Notes: generated by a model from the sequence alone, not told the origin. DNA of 64,000 nt from Saccharopolyspora spinosa NRRL 18395 (GCF_000194155.1 NZ_GL877878.1:396626-460625); one strand, 5' to 3'; shown: positions 18,597-28,536, counted from the stretch's first letter. Numbers and translations: made by a program.

Positions 18597-20057
18597 GTGC
18601 CGTTGACGGTTCGCGACCTGGTCGCCGACGCCGAGCTGGGGCTCGCCGCGAGGGCCGGTGCACGGGCGTTCGACCGCCCGATCGCGTGGGCGCACACCAG
18701 CGAGCTGGCGGATCCAGCCCCGTTCCTGGAGGGCGGCGAACTGCTGCTGACGACCGGCCTGGCGCTGCGTCCGGAAGACTGCGCGGGGCTGGTCGAGCGG
18801 CTCACCGCGGTCGGCGTCGCGGGGCTGGGTTTCGGTGTCGGGCTCAGCCACCGGGAGATCCCTGCCGAGCTCGTGACGGCTGCGGAATCCGCCGGGCTGC
18901 CGCTGCTCGAAGTGCCCCGCCCGACGCCGTTCATCGCGATCAGCAAAGCCGTTTCGCGCGCCGTCTCGGCCGACGAGTACGCGAGCCTGCGCCACACCAG
19001 CCGCGCCCAGCATGAACTCGCGCAGGCGGCCGGCACCACCAACGGCGTGGCCACCCTGGTCCGCAAGCTCGCGACGCTTTTGGACGCGTGGGTGCTGCTG
19101 CTCGACGCCGGTGGCCGGCTCCTGCACAGCGCCCCGGCGGCGGCGGGTTCCCGGCTGCCGCAGCTGGAGCCGGAAGTGGCTAAGGTGCGCGCGAAGCGCG
19201 GCCTGACCGCCGCCGGGTTCTCGCTCGGCGATCAGGAAGTGAGCATGCAGGCGCTGGGTGGCCGGGCGCGCGGCTTCCTGGCCGTCGGCCGCGGCGGGCC
19301 GTTCGCCACCACCGACCACCACGTGATCAACTCGGCCGCCTCGCTGCTGACCTTGGCGCTGGAGCAGGTCGAGGCCCTCGCCACCGCCCGTCGTCGGCTG
19401 CGCGCCGGGTTCCTGGACCTGATGCTCCGCGGCGAGCCGGTGCAGGACGTGCTCCCCGACCTGCACGCCGAGCTGCCGCCCGAGCCGTTCCGGGTGGTGG
19501 CGCTGGCCGGTGCCCGCGACCGCGACGAGCTGCTCACCCGGCTGGCGGCGGACCAGCCAAGCGCCCCCGCCTACCTGGCCGAACACGGCGACACCGTGGT
19601 GGGGCTCGTCGATGGCGGCGCGCTCGATTGGCTCACCGGCCAGCCTGGCGTGGCCGTCGGCGTGTCCGAGCCGTGCGAGGTGGCCGGGCTCGCCGAAGGC
19701 CTCCGCCAGGCGCAGCAGGCGGCGCGTGCGGCGAAGCGCAGCGGCACCGCGGTGCACTTCGGAGACCTCGCCGGATACGGCCTGCTGAACCTGGTGCCCG
19801 GCACCGATGCCCAGGGGTTCGCCGAGGCCCTGCTCGCCCCGCTGCGCGGGCAGGACGCGCTGATCGAGTCGTTGCAAACCTGGTTGGCGCACCACGGGCA
19901 GTGGGATCCGGCGGCCAACCGGCTGGGCGTGCACCGGCACACCCTGCGCAACCGGGTGCGCAAGGTGGAGGAGCTGCTCGGGCGCAGCCTGGACCAGCCC
20001 GGCGTGCGCGCGGAGCTGTGGCTGGCGCTGCAAATCCTGGACCGGCCCGGCGAGTGA
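18597..20057 (+). CDS. PucR-family transcriptional regulator, probable GABA regulator
   Basis: A 486-residue PucR-type regulator. The N-terminal PucR domain is LTVRDLVADAELGLAARAGA with WAHTSELADPAPFLEGGELL. A central GGDEF-like region follows, and the C-terminal helix-turn-helix is LGVHRHTLRNRVRKVEELLG. In corynebacteria and mycobacteria such proteins (GabR) activate gabT and gabD in response to GABA. Its position between gabT (divergent) and gabD (downstream) supports that role, which remains inferred. GTG 18597 has AGGAGG at 18585-18590. Confidence 0.9.
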   Translation: MPLTVRDLVADAELGLAARAGARAFDRPIAWAHTSELADPAPFLEGGELLLTTGLALRPEDCAGLVERLTAVGVAGLGFGVGLSHREIPAELVTAAESAGLPLLEVPRPTPFIAISKAVSRAVSADEYASLRHTSRAQHELAQAAGTTNGVATLVRKLATLLDAWVLLLDAGGRLLHSAPAAAGSRLPQLEPEVAKVRAKRGLTAAGFSLGDQEVSMQALGGRARGFLAVGRGGPFATTDHHVINSAASLLTLALEQVEALATARRRLRAGFLDLMLRGEPVQDVLPDLHAELPPEPFRVVALAGARDRDELLTRLAADQPSAPAYLAEHGDTVVGLVDGGALDWLTGQPGVAVGVSEPCEVAGLAEGLRQAQQAARAAKRSGTAVHFGDLAGYGLLNLVPGTDAQGFAEALLAPLRGQDALIESLQTWLAHHGQWDPAANRLGVHRHTLRNRVRKVEELLGRSLDQPGVRAELWLALQILDRPGE

Positions 20058-20070
20058 CGGGGGTGGCGCC

Positions 20071-20313
20071 GTGCTCGTCGAAGATCTGCTGAACCTGCCG
20101 GGACTCGCCCTGCAGGTGCGGGTGCGCGGCCGGGTGGACCGGCCGATCCGCTGGGTGCACACCATCGAGATCAAGGCGCCCGGCCGGTTCCTGCGCGGCG
20201 GCGAGGTGGTGCTGACCGCCGGGGTGTAGCGCACCGCCGGGATTACCCCGGAGGCCTTCATCGCGGACCTGGTCATCGCCGACGTCGCGGCCGTCGGATA
20301 CGGACGGGTGCCG
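20071..20313 (+). pseudogene. PucR-family regulator fragment with internal stop
   Basis: A second PucR N-terminus starts at GTG 20071: [20 protein letters not shown], then [20 protein letters not shown]. The frame meets TAG at 20227-20229 but continues with the expected family sequence ([25 protein letters not shown]), so the stop is a point lesion. All sequence after about 20310, including the helix-turn-helix, is gone. It begins 14 bases after the intact PucR gene. Confidence 0.75.
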
Positions 20314-20329
20314 GGCCGAACTCCCGTGA

Positions 20330-20580
20330 GTTCGCCCGGACGCCGCCGGACACCATCATCGAGCGGATCCGCACGCGGCTCGGGATACGGCCGGTGTACC
20401 CGTCCATCGACATCGACGTGCTGGACCCGGCGTACACGCCGGGCACCGGAACCCCCGAATCCGGCGGGCTGTCCAGCCGCGAGCTGCTCGAAGTGGTGCG
20501 GGGGCTGGCCGACCTGAACGTGGTCGGCGCCGACGTGGTGGAGGTGGTTCACCCCATCGCGTGCGCCCCGCGACCGGGCC
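20330..20580 (+). pseudogene. C-terminal fragment of an agmatinase/guanidinobutyrase-type ureohydrolase
   Basis: The frame contains [20 protein letters not shown], then [20 protein letters not shown] and [10 protein letters not shown]. This is the metal-binding DxD and C-terminal block of the arginase/agmatinase family, with both Asp of SIDIDVLDP kept. The N-terminal two thirds, with the other metal ligands, are absent. Such enzymes make GABA precursors (putrescine from agmatine, or GABA from 4-guanidinobutyrate), which fits a lost branch feeding the gabT/gabD pathway beside it. Confidence 0.75.
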
Positions 20581-20876
20581 GGTCACTCCGGCCCGGTCGA
20601 GCGCCGTCTCGCGGCTGATGGGCACCTTCGCCCGCCCCAGCGAAGATGCGCTGATGGCGTGCCCCGGGTTGGCGATTTCGCGCGAGCAAGACGCCCGCGC
20701 CGGTGCGCCCGGTCTGCGCGACCTGCCAACCGGTCGAGGTGCCCTTCGCTAGCCGAGCGGGGTGGGGTGACGGTTTGGACATGGTTGCGGGCGGCGGTGG
20801 ACGGATTGGCAGTGCCGGTGGCTCGGGGCGCGGCCGTAGCGTCGCGGCGAGGACGAAAATCAACAGGAGGCAGCCG

Positions 20877-22310
20877 ATGTCATCGGTCACCGGGTACTGG
20901 GTCGCTGGCGAACGGTTGACCAGCGACGCGACCTTCGAGGTGCGTCATCCCTACGACGGCGCGGCAGTCGCCACCACGTGCTACGCCACCGACGCCGATG
21001 TGGAGCGGGCCGTCGCCGCCGCGCACGCGGTCCGCCGCGAGTTCGCCGAACTGCCCGCGCACGCGCGCGCGGCGGCGCTGGACCACGTGAGCCGCCGCCT
21101 CACCGAGCGGGCCGAGCAGATCGCACAGCTGATCACCGCCGAGAACGGCAAGCCGATCACCTGGGCGCGCGGCGAGGTCGCCCGCGCCGTCTCCACCTTC
21201 CGCTGGGGCGCGGAAGAAGCCCGCCGCTTCTCCGGCGAGCTGCAGCGGCTCGACACCGATGCGGGTGCGACGGGCCGGATGGCGCTGATCCGCCGGATCC
21301 CGCGCGGCCCGGTGCTCGGCATCTCGCCGTTCAACTTCCCGCTCAACCTGGTCGCGCACAAGGTCGCCCCGGCGCTCGCCGTCGGCACCCCGATCGTGCT
21401 CAAGCCCGCACCGAAGACCCCGCTGTCCGCGCTGCTGCTCGGCGAGATCCTGGCCGAGACCGAGCTGCCCGCCGGGTCCTGGTCGGTGGTGACGACCACC
21501 AACGAGAAGGCCGCCGAGCTCGTCGCGGACCCGCGGCTGCCGGTGGTGTCGTTCACCGGTTCCGGGCCGGTCGGCTGGGGCATCCGCGACTCGGCCCCGC
21601 GCAAGCACGTCACCCTCGAACTCGGCGGCAACGCCGCGGTGATCGTCAACTCGGACTGGGCGGACCTCGAATACGCCGCCGAGCGCATCGCCACCTTCGC
21701 GGTGTACCAGGGCGGCCAGTCCTGCATCTCGGTACAGCGCGTCTACGCCCACCGCGACATCGTCGACGACCTGACCGCCCGGGTGGTCAAGGCCGTCGAG
21801 GCGCAGGGCACCGGAGACCCGAAGGACCCGGCCACCAAGGTCGGGCCGCTGATCGACCTGGCGGCCGCGGAGCGCGTCGAGCAGTGGGTCGGCGAAGCCG
21901 TCGCGGCGGGCGCCCGGGTGCTCACCGGCGGCACCCGCGAGGGCACGACCTACGCGCCGACGGTGCTGGCCGACGCACCGGAGGACGCGAAGGTCTCCTG
22001 CGAGGAGGTCTTCGGGCCGGTGCTGGTCATCGCGCCGGTCGATTCGATGGACGAGGCGTTCGAGAAGGTCAACGCCTCCCGCTACGGCCTGCAAGCCGGG
22101 GTGTTCACCCGCGACCTGCAGCTGGCCTTCCGCGCGTCGTCGGAGCTGGAGGTCGGCGGCGTGATCATCGGCGACGTGCCGAGCTTCCGCGCCGACCAGA
22201 TGCCCTACGGCGGGGTGAAGGAGTCGGGCGTCGGCAGGGAAGGCGTGCGGGCCGCGATGACGGATCTCACCGAGGAGCACGTCACAGTCCTCACCGGCAT
22301 CAACCCGTGA
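20877..22310 (+). CDS. gabD: Aldehyde dehydrogenase, probable succinate-semialdehyde dehydrogenase
   Basis: A 477-residue NAD(P)-dependent aldehyde dehydrogenase. Key residues: ISPFNFPLNLVAHKVAPALA, VLKPAPKTPLSAL (cofactor Lys), SFTGSGPVGWGI, the general base Glu in TLELGGNAAVI (about 246) and the nucleophile Cys in YQGGQSCISVQ (about 281). Its substrate is inferred from gabT and the PucR gene nearby; sequence alone could also fit other small aldehydes. ATG 20877 has a perfect AGGAGG at 20865-20870. It ends before a strong bidirectional terminator. Confidence 0.85.
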   Translation: MSSVTGYWVAGERLTSDATFEVRHPYDGAAVATTCYATDADVERAVAAAHAVRREFAELPAHARAAALDHVSRRLTERAEQIAQLITAENGKPITWARGEVARAVSTFRWGAEEARRFSGELQRLDTDAGATGRMALIRRIPRGPVLGISPFNFPLNLVAHKVAPALAVGTPIVLKPAPKTPLSALLLGEILAETELPAGSWSVVTTTNEKAAELVADPRLPVVSFTGSGPVGWGIRDSAPRKHVTLELGGNAAVIVNSDWADLEYAAERIATFAVYQGGQSCISVQRVYAHRDIVDDLTARVVKAVEAQGTGDPKDPATKVGPLIDLAAAERVEQWVGEAVAAGARVLTGGTREGTTYAPTVLADAPEDAKVSCEEVFGPVLVIAPVDSMDEAFEKVNASRYGLQAGVFTRDLQLAFRASSELEVGGVIIGDVPSFRADQMPYGGVKESGVGREGVRAAMTDLTEEHVTVLTGINP

Positions 22311-22329
22311 ATCGCTGCTTCCAGGCTCC

Positions 22330-22470
22330 TTCTGCGCGGCGGTGCGGGTAGCGGAACCTCGGACGCCTGCTCGCTGCGGGATCCTCGACGCACACGTGCG
22401 CGGTGCCGGTTGCGCGGGTGGGCTGAGCCGCTGCGCCGCTTCAGAAGAAAACACCAGGAAACCGCCTCCA
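22330..22470. repeat. Composite intergenic repeat region
   Basis: 22330-22360 matches 5740-5770 almost exactly. The stretch at about 22397-22440, CGGTGCCGGTTGCG followed by a GGGTGGGCTGAGCCGC block, matches 32152-32200. So two repeat elements found singly elsewhere in the window lie together here. Confidence 0.55.
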
Positions 22471-22514
22471 AGACGGCGTCCTGGTCGGGCTGGGTCGAGG
22501 AGAACCAGCGCACT

Positions 22515-22559
22515 CATGAAAGAACGCCGCCCCGGTGACCGGGGCGGCGTTCTTTCATG
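22515..22559. terminator. Bidirectional terminator between gabD and the DUF2631 gene
   Basis: A perfect 21-bp inverted repeat, 22515-22535 with 22539-22559, around TGA. The inner 10 bp are GC and the outer parts are GAAAGAA and TTCTTTC, so both strands have a U-rich run. It serves the converging gabD and DUF2631 genes. Confidence 0.9.
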
Positions 22560-22570
22560 CTTTCGGCGCG

Positions 22571-22855
22571 TCAGCGGCGCCAGGCGGTCCGCTTCTTGCG
22601 CAGGTCGATCAGCAGGCCGATGACCAGGACCGCCGCGATGAAGACCAGGTAGCCGTCCTCGGTCTTGAATTGCCCGCCGCCGCTGAGGACGCCCTGGTGG
22701 TTGCCGATCAGCATGGCCAGGCACGCGACGACCGAGAACCAGCCCATGAACTGGGTGCCCTTCGGGAAACCGCCGTGCCAGCCCCACTCGACCGACGGTT
22801 CCTCGGCCGGGTCGATGGCCTGGCCGGGCTTCTTCTCCAGCTCGGTGCTCGCCAC
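22571..22855 (-). CDS. DUF2631 small membrane protein
   Basis: A 94-residue protein of the actinobacterial DUF2631 family. It has a hydrophilic N-terminus (EEPSVEWGWHGGFPKGTQF), two membrane segments (MGWFSVVACLAMLIG and YLVFIAAVLVIGLLIDL) and a basic tail. Its function is unknown; in mycobacteria this family sits next to dxr, as here. GTG 22855 has GGAGG at 22861-22865 (complement). Confidence 0.85.
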   Translation of the reverse strand: MASTELEKKPGQAIDPAEEPSVEWGWHGGFPKGTQFMGWFSVVACLAMLIGNHQGVLSGGGQFKTEDGYLVFIAAVLVIGLLIDLRKKRTAWRR

Positions 22856-22999
22856 GTTCCCCTCCTGTGCCACGCCGGCCGCCAGGCCGGAAGACGTTAC
22901 TAGGTGTGCAGACCGCCGTCCGGCGATCCACATTGCCCCCATCCTCGCACACGCCCTCGGTGCCCGAGCGCGCACCTGCCCCCCTGCGATCAGCGAAAA

Positions 23000-23030
23000 G
23001 GGTGTTGCGGAAGCGATTTCCGCAACACCC
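23000..23030 (-). terminator. Terminator of the GlsB/YeaQ-type gene
   Basis: GGGTGTTGCGGAA at 23000-23012 pairs perfectly with TTCCGCAACACCC at 23018-23030. On the minus strand it is followed by CTTTTCG, giving the U-run, so it terminates the leftward gene that ends at 23056. Confidence 0.85.
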
Positions 23031-23055
23031 CGCGCCGAGGACGGTGGGCTCGCTC

Positions 23056-23325
23056 CTAACGCTGCACCGCCTTGCGGCCGACGATCACGCGGTAGATGCC
23101 CAGCACGATGACCGAGCCGACAATGGCCAGGATCCAGGTGCTCAGCGACCAGAACCGGTCGATGCCGACGCCGAAGATCCAGTTGCCGAGCAGCCCGCCG
23201 ACGAACGCGCCCACCACGCCAAGCAGCATGGTGACCAGAATCCCGCCCGGGTCCTTGCCCGGCATGATCGCCTTCGCGATTGCCCCCACGACCAGGCCGA
23301 GAACGATCCATCCGATGATGCCCAT
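23056..23325 (-). CDS. GlsB/YeaQ/YmgE-family small membrane protein
   Basis: An 89-residue, Gly-rich membrane protein of the transglycosylase-associated (GlsB/YeaQ/YmgE) family, often linked to stress. Visible segments: [20 protein letters not shown], then [20 protein letters not shown] and [20 protein letters not shown] 23325 has AGGAG at 23333-23337 (complement). It is divergent from dxr and ends at a good terminator. Confidence 0.88.
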   Translation of the reverse strand: MGIIGWIVLGLVVGAIAKAIMPGKDPGGILVTMLLGVVGAFVGGLLGNWIFGVGIDRFWSLSTWILAIVGSVIVLGIYRVIVGRKAVQR

Positions 23326-23438
23326 TGCGGTTCTCCTCACGTCATCCGGTTCACCCGGCCGGGGCCTACCACCTGATCGTGAGCCCCGGAAGTGATTTGC
23401 GCACCGCGAGCGACGGGTGCTCACCTTCTTCGGGGACA

Positions 23439-24683
23439 ATGACCGTGATGCACGCCGACACCCCGAATCAGAGCGCACCCGGCGACCCCCGCACCGTGCT
23501 GGTGCTCGGCTCGACCGGTTCGATCGGTACCCAGGCCCTAGACGTGATCCGGCACAACCCCGGCCGGTTCCGGGTCGCCGGGCTGGCCGCGGGCGGCAGC
23601 GACCCGCAGGCGCTGGCGCAACAGGCGCTGGAGTTCGACGTCCCGGCGGTCGCGGTCGCCAAGGGCACCGCCGTCGAAGACGTCCAGCTCGCCCTCTACG
23701 CCGAGGCCCAGAAGCGCGGCTACGCGGCCGGTGAATTCCGCCTCCCCAGGCTGCTGGCCGGGCCGGAGGCGGTCACCGACCTCATCGAGTCCACCCCCGC
23801 CGACGTGGTGCTCAACGGCGTCGACGGCTCGCGCGGTCTCAAGCCGACGCTGGCCGCGCTGGCGACCGGCGCGCAGCTGGCGCTGGCCAACAAGGAGTCG
23901 CTGATCGCGGGTGGTGCGCTGGTGCTCAAGGGCGCCGCCCCCGGCCAGATCGTGCCGGTCGACTCCGAGCACTCCGCGCTGGCGCAGTGCCTGTTCGGGG
24001 GTCGTTCCGACGAGGTGGAACGGCTGGTGCTGACCGCCTCCGGCGGCCCGTTCCGGGGCCGCAAGCGCGACGAGCTCGTGGACGTCACGGTGCAGCAAGC
24101 GCTGGCCCACCCGACCTGGTCGATGGGCAGCGTGGTCACCATCAATTCGGCCACACTGGTCAACAAGGGTCTGGAGCTGATCGAGGCGCACCTGCTGTTC
24201 GGCATCGACTACGACCGGATCGACGTCGTGGTGCACCCGCAGTCGATCGTGCACTCGATGGTCACCTTCGTGGACGGCGCCACGATCGCCCAGGCCAGCC
24301 CGCCGAACATGCGGATCCCGATCGCGATGAGCCTGGAATGGCCGCGCCGGGTGCCCAAGGCCGCCCCGGCGCTGACCTTCGAGCAGGCGCAGGAGTGGAC
24401 CTTCGAGCCGGTGGACAACGAGGCGTTCCCGGCTGTCGAGCTGGCCCGGGCTGCGGGCTCCGGCGGCGGTTGCCTGCCCGCGATCTACAACGCGGCGAAC
24501 GAAGAAGCGCTCGCGGCCTTCGTCGATGGCCGACTTCGCTTCACCGGAATCGTGCAAACTGTGGGTGAGGTGCTCGCCGGCGCAGATCAGTGGCGCAGCG
24601 ATCCGGCGGGCTTGGACGAGGTCTTCGCGGCCGAGGGCTGGGCGCGGACTCGGGCTCGCGAGCTCGCGGGGAAGGCGGAGTAA
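23439..24683 (+). CDS. dxr: 1-deoxy-D-xylulose-5-phosphate reductoisomerase
   Basis: A 414-residue enzyme of the MEP isoprenoid pathway, converting DXP to MEP with NADPH. Motifs: [18 protein letters not shown] (NADPH), [43 protein letters not shown] with [16 protein letters not shown], and [14 protein letters not shown] 23439 is chosen, though GTG 23445 and ATG 23448 are equally placed; no strong ribosome site is visible. It is the first gene of the dxr-rseP-ispG set. Confidence 0.97.
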   Translation: MTVMHADTPNQSAPGDPRTVLVLGSTGSIGTQALDVIRHNPGRFRVAGLAAGGSDPQALAQQALEFDVPAVAVAKGTAVEDVQLALYAEAQKRGYAAGEFRLPRLLAGPEAVTDLIESTPADVVLNGVDGSRGLKPTLAALATGAQLALANKESLIAGGALVLKGAAPGQIVPVDSEHSALAQCLFGGRSDEVERLVLTASGGPFRGRKRDELVDVTVQQALAHPTWSMGSVVTINSATLVNKGLELIEAHLLFGIDYDRIDVVVHPQSIVHSMVTFVDGATIAQASPPNMRIPIAMSLEWPRRVPKAAPALTFEQAQEWTFEPVDNEAFPAVELARAAGSGGGCLPAIYNAANEEALAAFVDGRLRFTGIVQTVGEVLAGADQWRSDPAGLDEVFAAEGWARTRARELAGKAE

Positions 24684-24686
24684 TAG

Positions 24687-25970
24687 ATGCTGGTCGTCGT
24701 TGGCATCATCATCTTCTTCCTCGGGTTGCTGTTCTCCATCGCGTGGCACGAGCTGGGGCACCTGGCGACAGCGAAGCTGTTCGGGATCAAGGTCACCCAG
24801 TACATGGTCGGCTTCGGGCGCACCATCTGGTCGCGCAAGAAGGGCGACACCGAGTACGGCGTGAAACTCATCCCGTTCGGCGGCTACATCCGGATGATCG
24901 GCATGTTTCCGCCGAAGAAGGACGAGAAGTACGGGCGCACCGCGTCGTCCGCGCCGTGGCGGGCGATGATCGAGGACGCCCGCCAGATGTCCGCCGAGGA
25001 GATCACCCCCGAGGACGCGCACCGGCAGTTCTACCAGCGCAGCCCGTGGAAGCGGGTCATCGTGATGCTGGCCGGGCCGGTGATGAACCTCATCCTGGCG
25101 GTCGGCATCTTCGCGGCGATCCTGATGGGCCACGGCATCAACACGCCGACCACGACGGTGTCGTCGGTCAGCGCGTGCGTGCTCCCCGCTACCGCCCCGA
25201 ACACCGAGCAGTGCCCGGCGGATGCGCCGCCGTCGCCGGCCGCGGCCGCCGACTTCCGGCCCGGCGACCGGATCCTGGAGTTCAACGGCAAGCCCTACGC
25301 CTCGTGGGACGAGTTGCAACTGGCCATCCGGCGCTCCGCCGGCACCGTGCCGGTGGTCGTCGACCGCGGCGGCCAGCAGCTGACCCTGCAGGCGAACCTG
25401 ATGCAGACCGACCGGCCGAAGCTGAACTCGACCAGCGAGTACGAGAAGGTCGGCTTCCTCGGCCTGACCCCGACGTCGCAGCTGGTGAAGCAGGACGTCG
25501 GCGGCGTGGCGAAGACCATCGGCGGCTTCGTCAGCCTCACCGCGCAGAAGGTCGTCGAGTTGCCGCAGCGGGTGCCCGACTTGATCAACGCGATCTTCGG
25601 CGGTGAACGGCACCAGGACTCGCCGGTGGGCATCGTCGGCGCGAGCCGGCTGGGCGGCGAGGTGCTGGCCTCGGACGACTACGGCGTGGACGCCCGGATC
25701 ATCATGATGTTCAACCTGCTCGCGGGCGTGAACCTGTCGTTGTTCGTGTTCAACATGCTGCCGATCCTGCCGCTGGATGGCGGCCACGTCGCCGGCGCGA
25801 TCTGGGAGAGTCTCCGCCGAGGGTTCGCCAAGCTGGTGCGGCGGCCGGACCCGGGCCCGTTCGACACGGCGCGGCTGATGCCGCTGGCGTACGCGGTGAG
25901 CCTGATCTTCATCGCGTACTCGCTGCTGGTCCTGGTCGCCGATGTCGTGAACCCGGTGAAGCTGTTCTAG
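24687..25970 (+). CDS. Site-2 (M50) intramembrane metalloprotease, RseP/Rip1-like
   Basis: A 427-residue membrane protease that cuts anti-sigma factors or other membrane proteins inside the bilayer. The zinc site is HELGH in AWHELGHLATAKLFG (about residues 20-24), and the second motif is LPILPLDGGHVAGA (about 364). Between them is a PDZ domain (DFRPGDRILEFNGKPYASWD). Four membrane segments are seen. It begins three bases after dxr and precedes ispG, the order known from mycobacteria, where the member is Rip1. Confidence 0.95.
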   Translation: MLVVVGIIIFFLGLLFSIAWHELGHLATAKLFGIKVTQYMVGFGRTIWSRKKGDTEYGVKLIPFGGYIRMIGMFPPKKDEKYGRTASSAPWRAMIEDARQMSAEEITPEDAHRQFYQRSPWKRVIVMLAGPVMNLILAVGIFAAILMGHGINTPTTTVSSVSACVLPATAPNTEQCPADAPPSPAAAADFRPGDRILEFNGKPYASWDELQLAIRRSAGTVPVVVDRGGQQLTLQANLMQTDRPKLNSTSEYEKVGFLGLTPTSQLVKQDVGGVAKTIGGFVSLTAQKVVELPQRVPDLINAIFGGERHQDSPVGIVGASRLGGEVLASDDYGVDARIIMMFNLLAGVNLSLFVFNMLPILPLDGGHVAGAIWESLRRGFAKLVRRPDPGPFDTARLMPLAYAVSLIFIAYSLLVLVADVVNPVKLF

Positions 25971-26263
25971 CCGCGCGGCGGGGGAACGGCATAGGATGTG
26001 AATTTCACTCGCATGCCGAGCGGCTGCGGGATCGCGGGAACGCGTGTCGGCCGGTGTTGAACGGCTTCGGCCGCTCGCCACGGCGGTTAATGGATCGGGT
26101 GGTTGACCGGCGCGCGACGGTGCTCCTAACCCGACGTGAACGGGCGCTGATGGTCACCGAACGTTCGACCCCACGACGTCCCGCCGGATGAACGTGCGCC
26201 GGTATCGTGGTGCGAGGCGGCGCGAGTCGCGCGAAGAACACCAGAAGAGGTGGAGAGGAATCG

Positions 26264-27418
26264 ATGACCGTCGATCTGGGCATGCCCGCGTCCCCGGCTC
26301 CGGTGCTCGCGGAACGGCGCAAGACCCGGCAGTTACAGGTCGGAGCGGTCGGGGTGGGCAGTGAGCACCCCGTCTCCGTGCAGAGCATGACCACGACCGT
26401 CACTGCGGACATCAACAGCACGCTGCAGCAGATCGCGGAGCTGACCGCCGCCGGGTGCGACATCGTCCGGGTGGCCTGCCCCAGCGCGGACGACGCGGAG
26501 GCGCTGCCGGCCATCGCGCAGAAGTCGAAGATCCCGGTCATCGCCGACATCCACTTCCAGCCGAAGTACGTGTTCGCGGCGATCGAAGCCGGTTGCGCCG
26601 CGGTGCGCGTCAACCCGGGCAACATCAAGAAGTTCGACGACAAGGTCAAGGAGATCGCGCAGGCCGCCAAGGACCACGGCACGCCGATCCGGATCGGCGT
26701 CAACGCCGGTTCGCTGGACCCGCGGCTGATGCAGAAGTACGGCAAGGCGACCCCGGAGGCGCTGGCCGAGTCGGCGCTGTGGGAGGCGAGCCTGTTCGCC
26801 GAGCACGACTTCCACGATCTGAAGATCTCGGTGAAGCACAACGACCCGGTCGTGATGGTGCGCGCCTACGAGATCCTCGCCGAGCAGTGCGACTACCCGC
26901 TGCACCTCGGCGTCACCGAGGCAGGCCCGGCGTTCCAGGGCACGATCAAGTCCGCGGTCGCCTTCGGCGCGCTGCTGCGCCAGGGCATCGGGGACACGAT
27001 CCGGGTGTCGCTGTCGGCGCCGCCGGTCGAGGAGATCAAGGTCGGCACCCAGATCCTGCAGTCGCTGAACCTGCGGCCGCGGAAGCTGGAGATCGTGTCG
27101 TGCCCGTCGTGCGGACGGGCGCAGGTGGACGTGTACAAGCTCGCCGAGGAGGTCACCGCCGGCCTGGAGGGCATGGAGGTGCCGTTGCGGGTCGCGGTCA
27201 TGGGCTGCGTCGTCAACGGGCCGGGCGAGGCGCGGGAAGCGGACCTCGGCGTGGCCTCGGGCAACGGCAAGGGCCAGATCTTCGTCAAGGGCGAGGTGAT
27301 CAAGACGGTGCCGGAGCACCAGATCGTCGAGACCCTGATCGAGGAGGCCATGCGCATCGCCGAGGACATGGAACCCGCCGACGCCGAGTCCGGCGCGCCG
27401 GTCGTCACCGTCAGCTGA
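26264..27418 (+). CDS. ispG: 4-hydroxy-3-methylbut-2-en-1-yl diphosphate synthase
   Basis: A 384-residue iron-sulfur enzyme of the MEP pathway (GcpE), making HMBPP from MEcPP. Motifs: [66 protein letters not shown] and [18 protein letters not shown]. The cluster cysteines lie in [11 protein letters not shown] (about 279-282) and [11 protein letters not shown] (about 314). ATG 26264 has GGAGAGGAA upstream. About 290 bases separate it from the M50 protease gene, enough for its own promoter. Confidence 0.97.
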   Translation: MTVDLGMPASPAPVLAERRKTRQLQVGAVGVGSEHPVSVQSMTTTVTADINSTLQQIAELTAAGCDIVRVACPSADDAEALPAIAQKSKIPVIADIHFQPKYVFAAIEAGCAAVRVNPGNIKKFDDKVKEIAQAAKDHGTPIRIGVNAGSLDPRLMQKYGKATPEALAESALWEASLFAEHDFHDLKISVKHNDPVVMVRAYEILAEQCDYPLHLGVTEAGPAFQGTIKSAVAFGALLRQGIGDTIRVSLSAPPVEEIKVGTQILQSLNLRPRKLEIVSCPSCGRAQVDVYKLAEEVTAGLEGMEVPLRVAVMGCVVNGPGEAREADLGVASGNGKGQIFVKGEVIKTVPEHQIVETLIEEAMRIAEDMEPADAESGAPVVTVS

Positions 27419-27611
27419 TCTCGCCGCGACCGGCCGTCCCCGATTCAGGGGGCCGGTCTTCGGATTTCCGGGCGTTCGCGCGTTCCGGTGCGGTGAATCG
27501 GCGGTGTTCCGCCGATCGGACTGCTCCGAACGGGTGAGTGCACGTTCGGGTAGGTGTGGTGCATATCGGCAGGGGAGGCTCTTCGACCGGGGTTTCTGGC
27601 AGTCTTGGCAG

Positions 27612-28448
27612 GTGCTCAAGCTCGCCGGTGCACGGCTGTTGGAGGAACGCGACGCGCTGCTGGTCCGTTCCGTGTTGGATTCCGCTCCGGTTGCGGCCTG
27701 CATGGTGGCCGCGCGCGTCGAGGAGGTCGGCGTCCACCCGTTGCGCCTCGGCGGCGAACTCTGGGGCTACGGCAACAAGCTCACCGGGATGTGCTTCTCG
27801 GGCGCGAACCTGATCCCGCTGCGCGGCGGGCCCGCCGCGATGCGCGCCTTCGCCGACCGCGCGCTGCGCCGACGCCGCGTGTGCTCGTCGCTGGTCGGCC
27901 CGGCCGAGCAGGTGCTCGCGCTTTGGAACGAGGTGGCGGCGCAGTGGGGCCCGGCGCGGGAGGTGCGCGCCGACCAGCCGCTCATGGCGCTCTCCGAACC
28001 GCCGCGGGTGGCCCCGGACCCGCTGGTGCGCCCGGTGCGCCCGGACGAACTGGACCGCTACTTGCCTGCGGCGATCGCGATGTTCACCGAGGAAGTCGGG
28101 GTGGACCCGTCCAGCGACGGCGGCGCGGCGAGCTACCGCGCGCGGGTCGCCGACCTGATCGCCGGTGGCCGGGCGTTCGCCCGCTTCGAGGGCGACGAGG
28201 TGGTGTTCAAGGCCGAGATCGGCGCGTTGTCCCGAACCGTGGGCCAGATCCAAGGCGTCTGGGTGCATCCGGACCGGCGCAGCACCGGACTGGGCACGGC
28301 GGGAACGGCTGCGGTGGCGGACCGGCTGGTGCGCGGCCTGGGCCGCACGGCGAGCCTGTACGTCAACGGCTACAACACCGCCGCCCGCCTGGCCTACCGG
28401 AAGGTCGGCTTCCAGCAGGTCGGATCCTTCGGCACCGTCCTCCTCTGA
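27612..28448 (+). CDS. DUF4081 / GNAT-family N-acetyltransferase
   Basis: A 278-residue protein with an N-terminal DUF4081 domain (LWGYGNKLTGMCFSGANLIP) and a C-terminal GNAT domain. The acetyl-CoA segment is GVWVHPDRRSTGLGTAGTAA, with LYVNGYNTAARLAYRKVGFQ at the end. The acceptor is unknown. A homologue follows ispG in mycobacteria. GTG 27612 is chosen because conservation begins there; the longer frame from 27504 is unsupported. Confidence 0.88.
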   Translation: MLKLAGARLLEERDALLVRSVLDSAPVAACMVAARVEEVGVHPLRLGGELWGYGNKLTGMCFSGANLIPLRGGPAAMRAFADRALRRRRVCSSLVGPAEQVLALWNEVAAQWGPAREVRADQPLMALSEPPRVAPDPLVRPVRPDELDRYLPAAIAMFTEEVGVDPSSDGGAASYRARVADLIAGGRAFARFEGDEVVFKAEIGALSRTVGQIQGVWVHPDRRSTGLGTAGTAAVADRLVRGLGRTASLYVNGYNTAARLAYRKVGFQQVGSFGTVLL

Positions 28449-28468
28449 TCATCCACTGTGGAGTTCCG

Positions 28469-28492
28469 CAGCAGTTTCAATTGAAACTGCTG
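28469..28492. repeat. Perfect 24-bp palindrome with core AGTTTCAATTGAAACT
   Basis: A perfect inverted repeat between the GNAT gene and the penicillin-binding protein gene. It shares its core with 28515-28536, 31142-31191 and 33941-33956. It could be a protein operator or a short hairpin. Confidence 0.75.
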
Positions 28493-28514
28493 TTTCTCGT
28501 GTGGTGTGTTCGGT

Positions 28515-28536
28515 GACAGTTTCAATCGAAACTGTC
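28515..28536. repeat. 22-bp near-palindrome with core AGTTTCAATCGAAACT
   Basis: The second copy of the same motif, 46 bases after the first (start to start), with one mismatched central pair. Both lie 90-155 bases before the start of the penicillin-binding protein gene. Confidence 0.75.

Noticed and set aside
23538..26081. An 847-codon minus-strand frame antisense to dxr and the M50 protease
   Set aside because: Shadow of two well-recognised genes; composition is His/Arg/Gln-rich and unlike a real protein.
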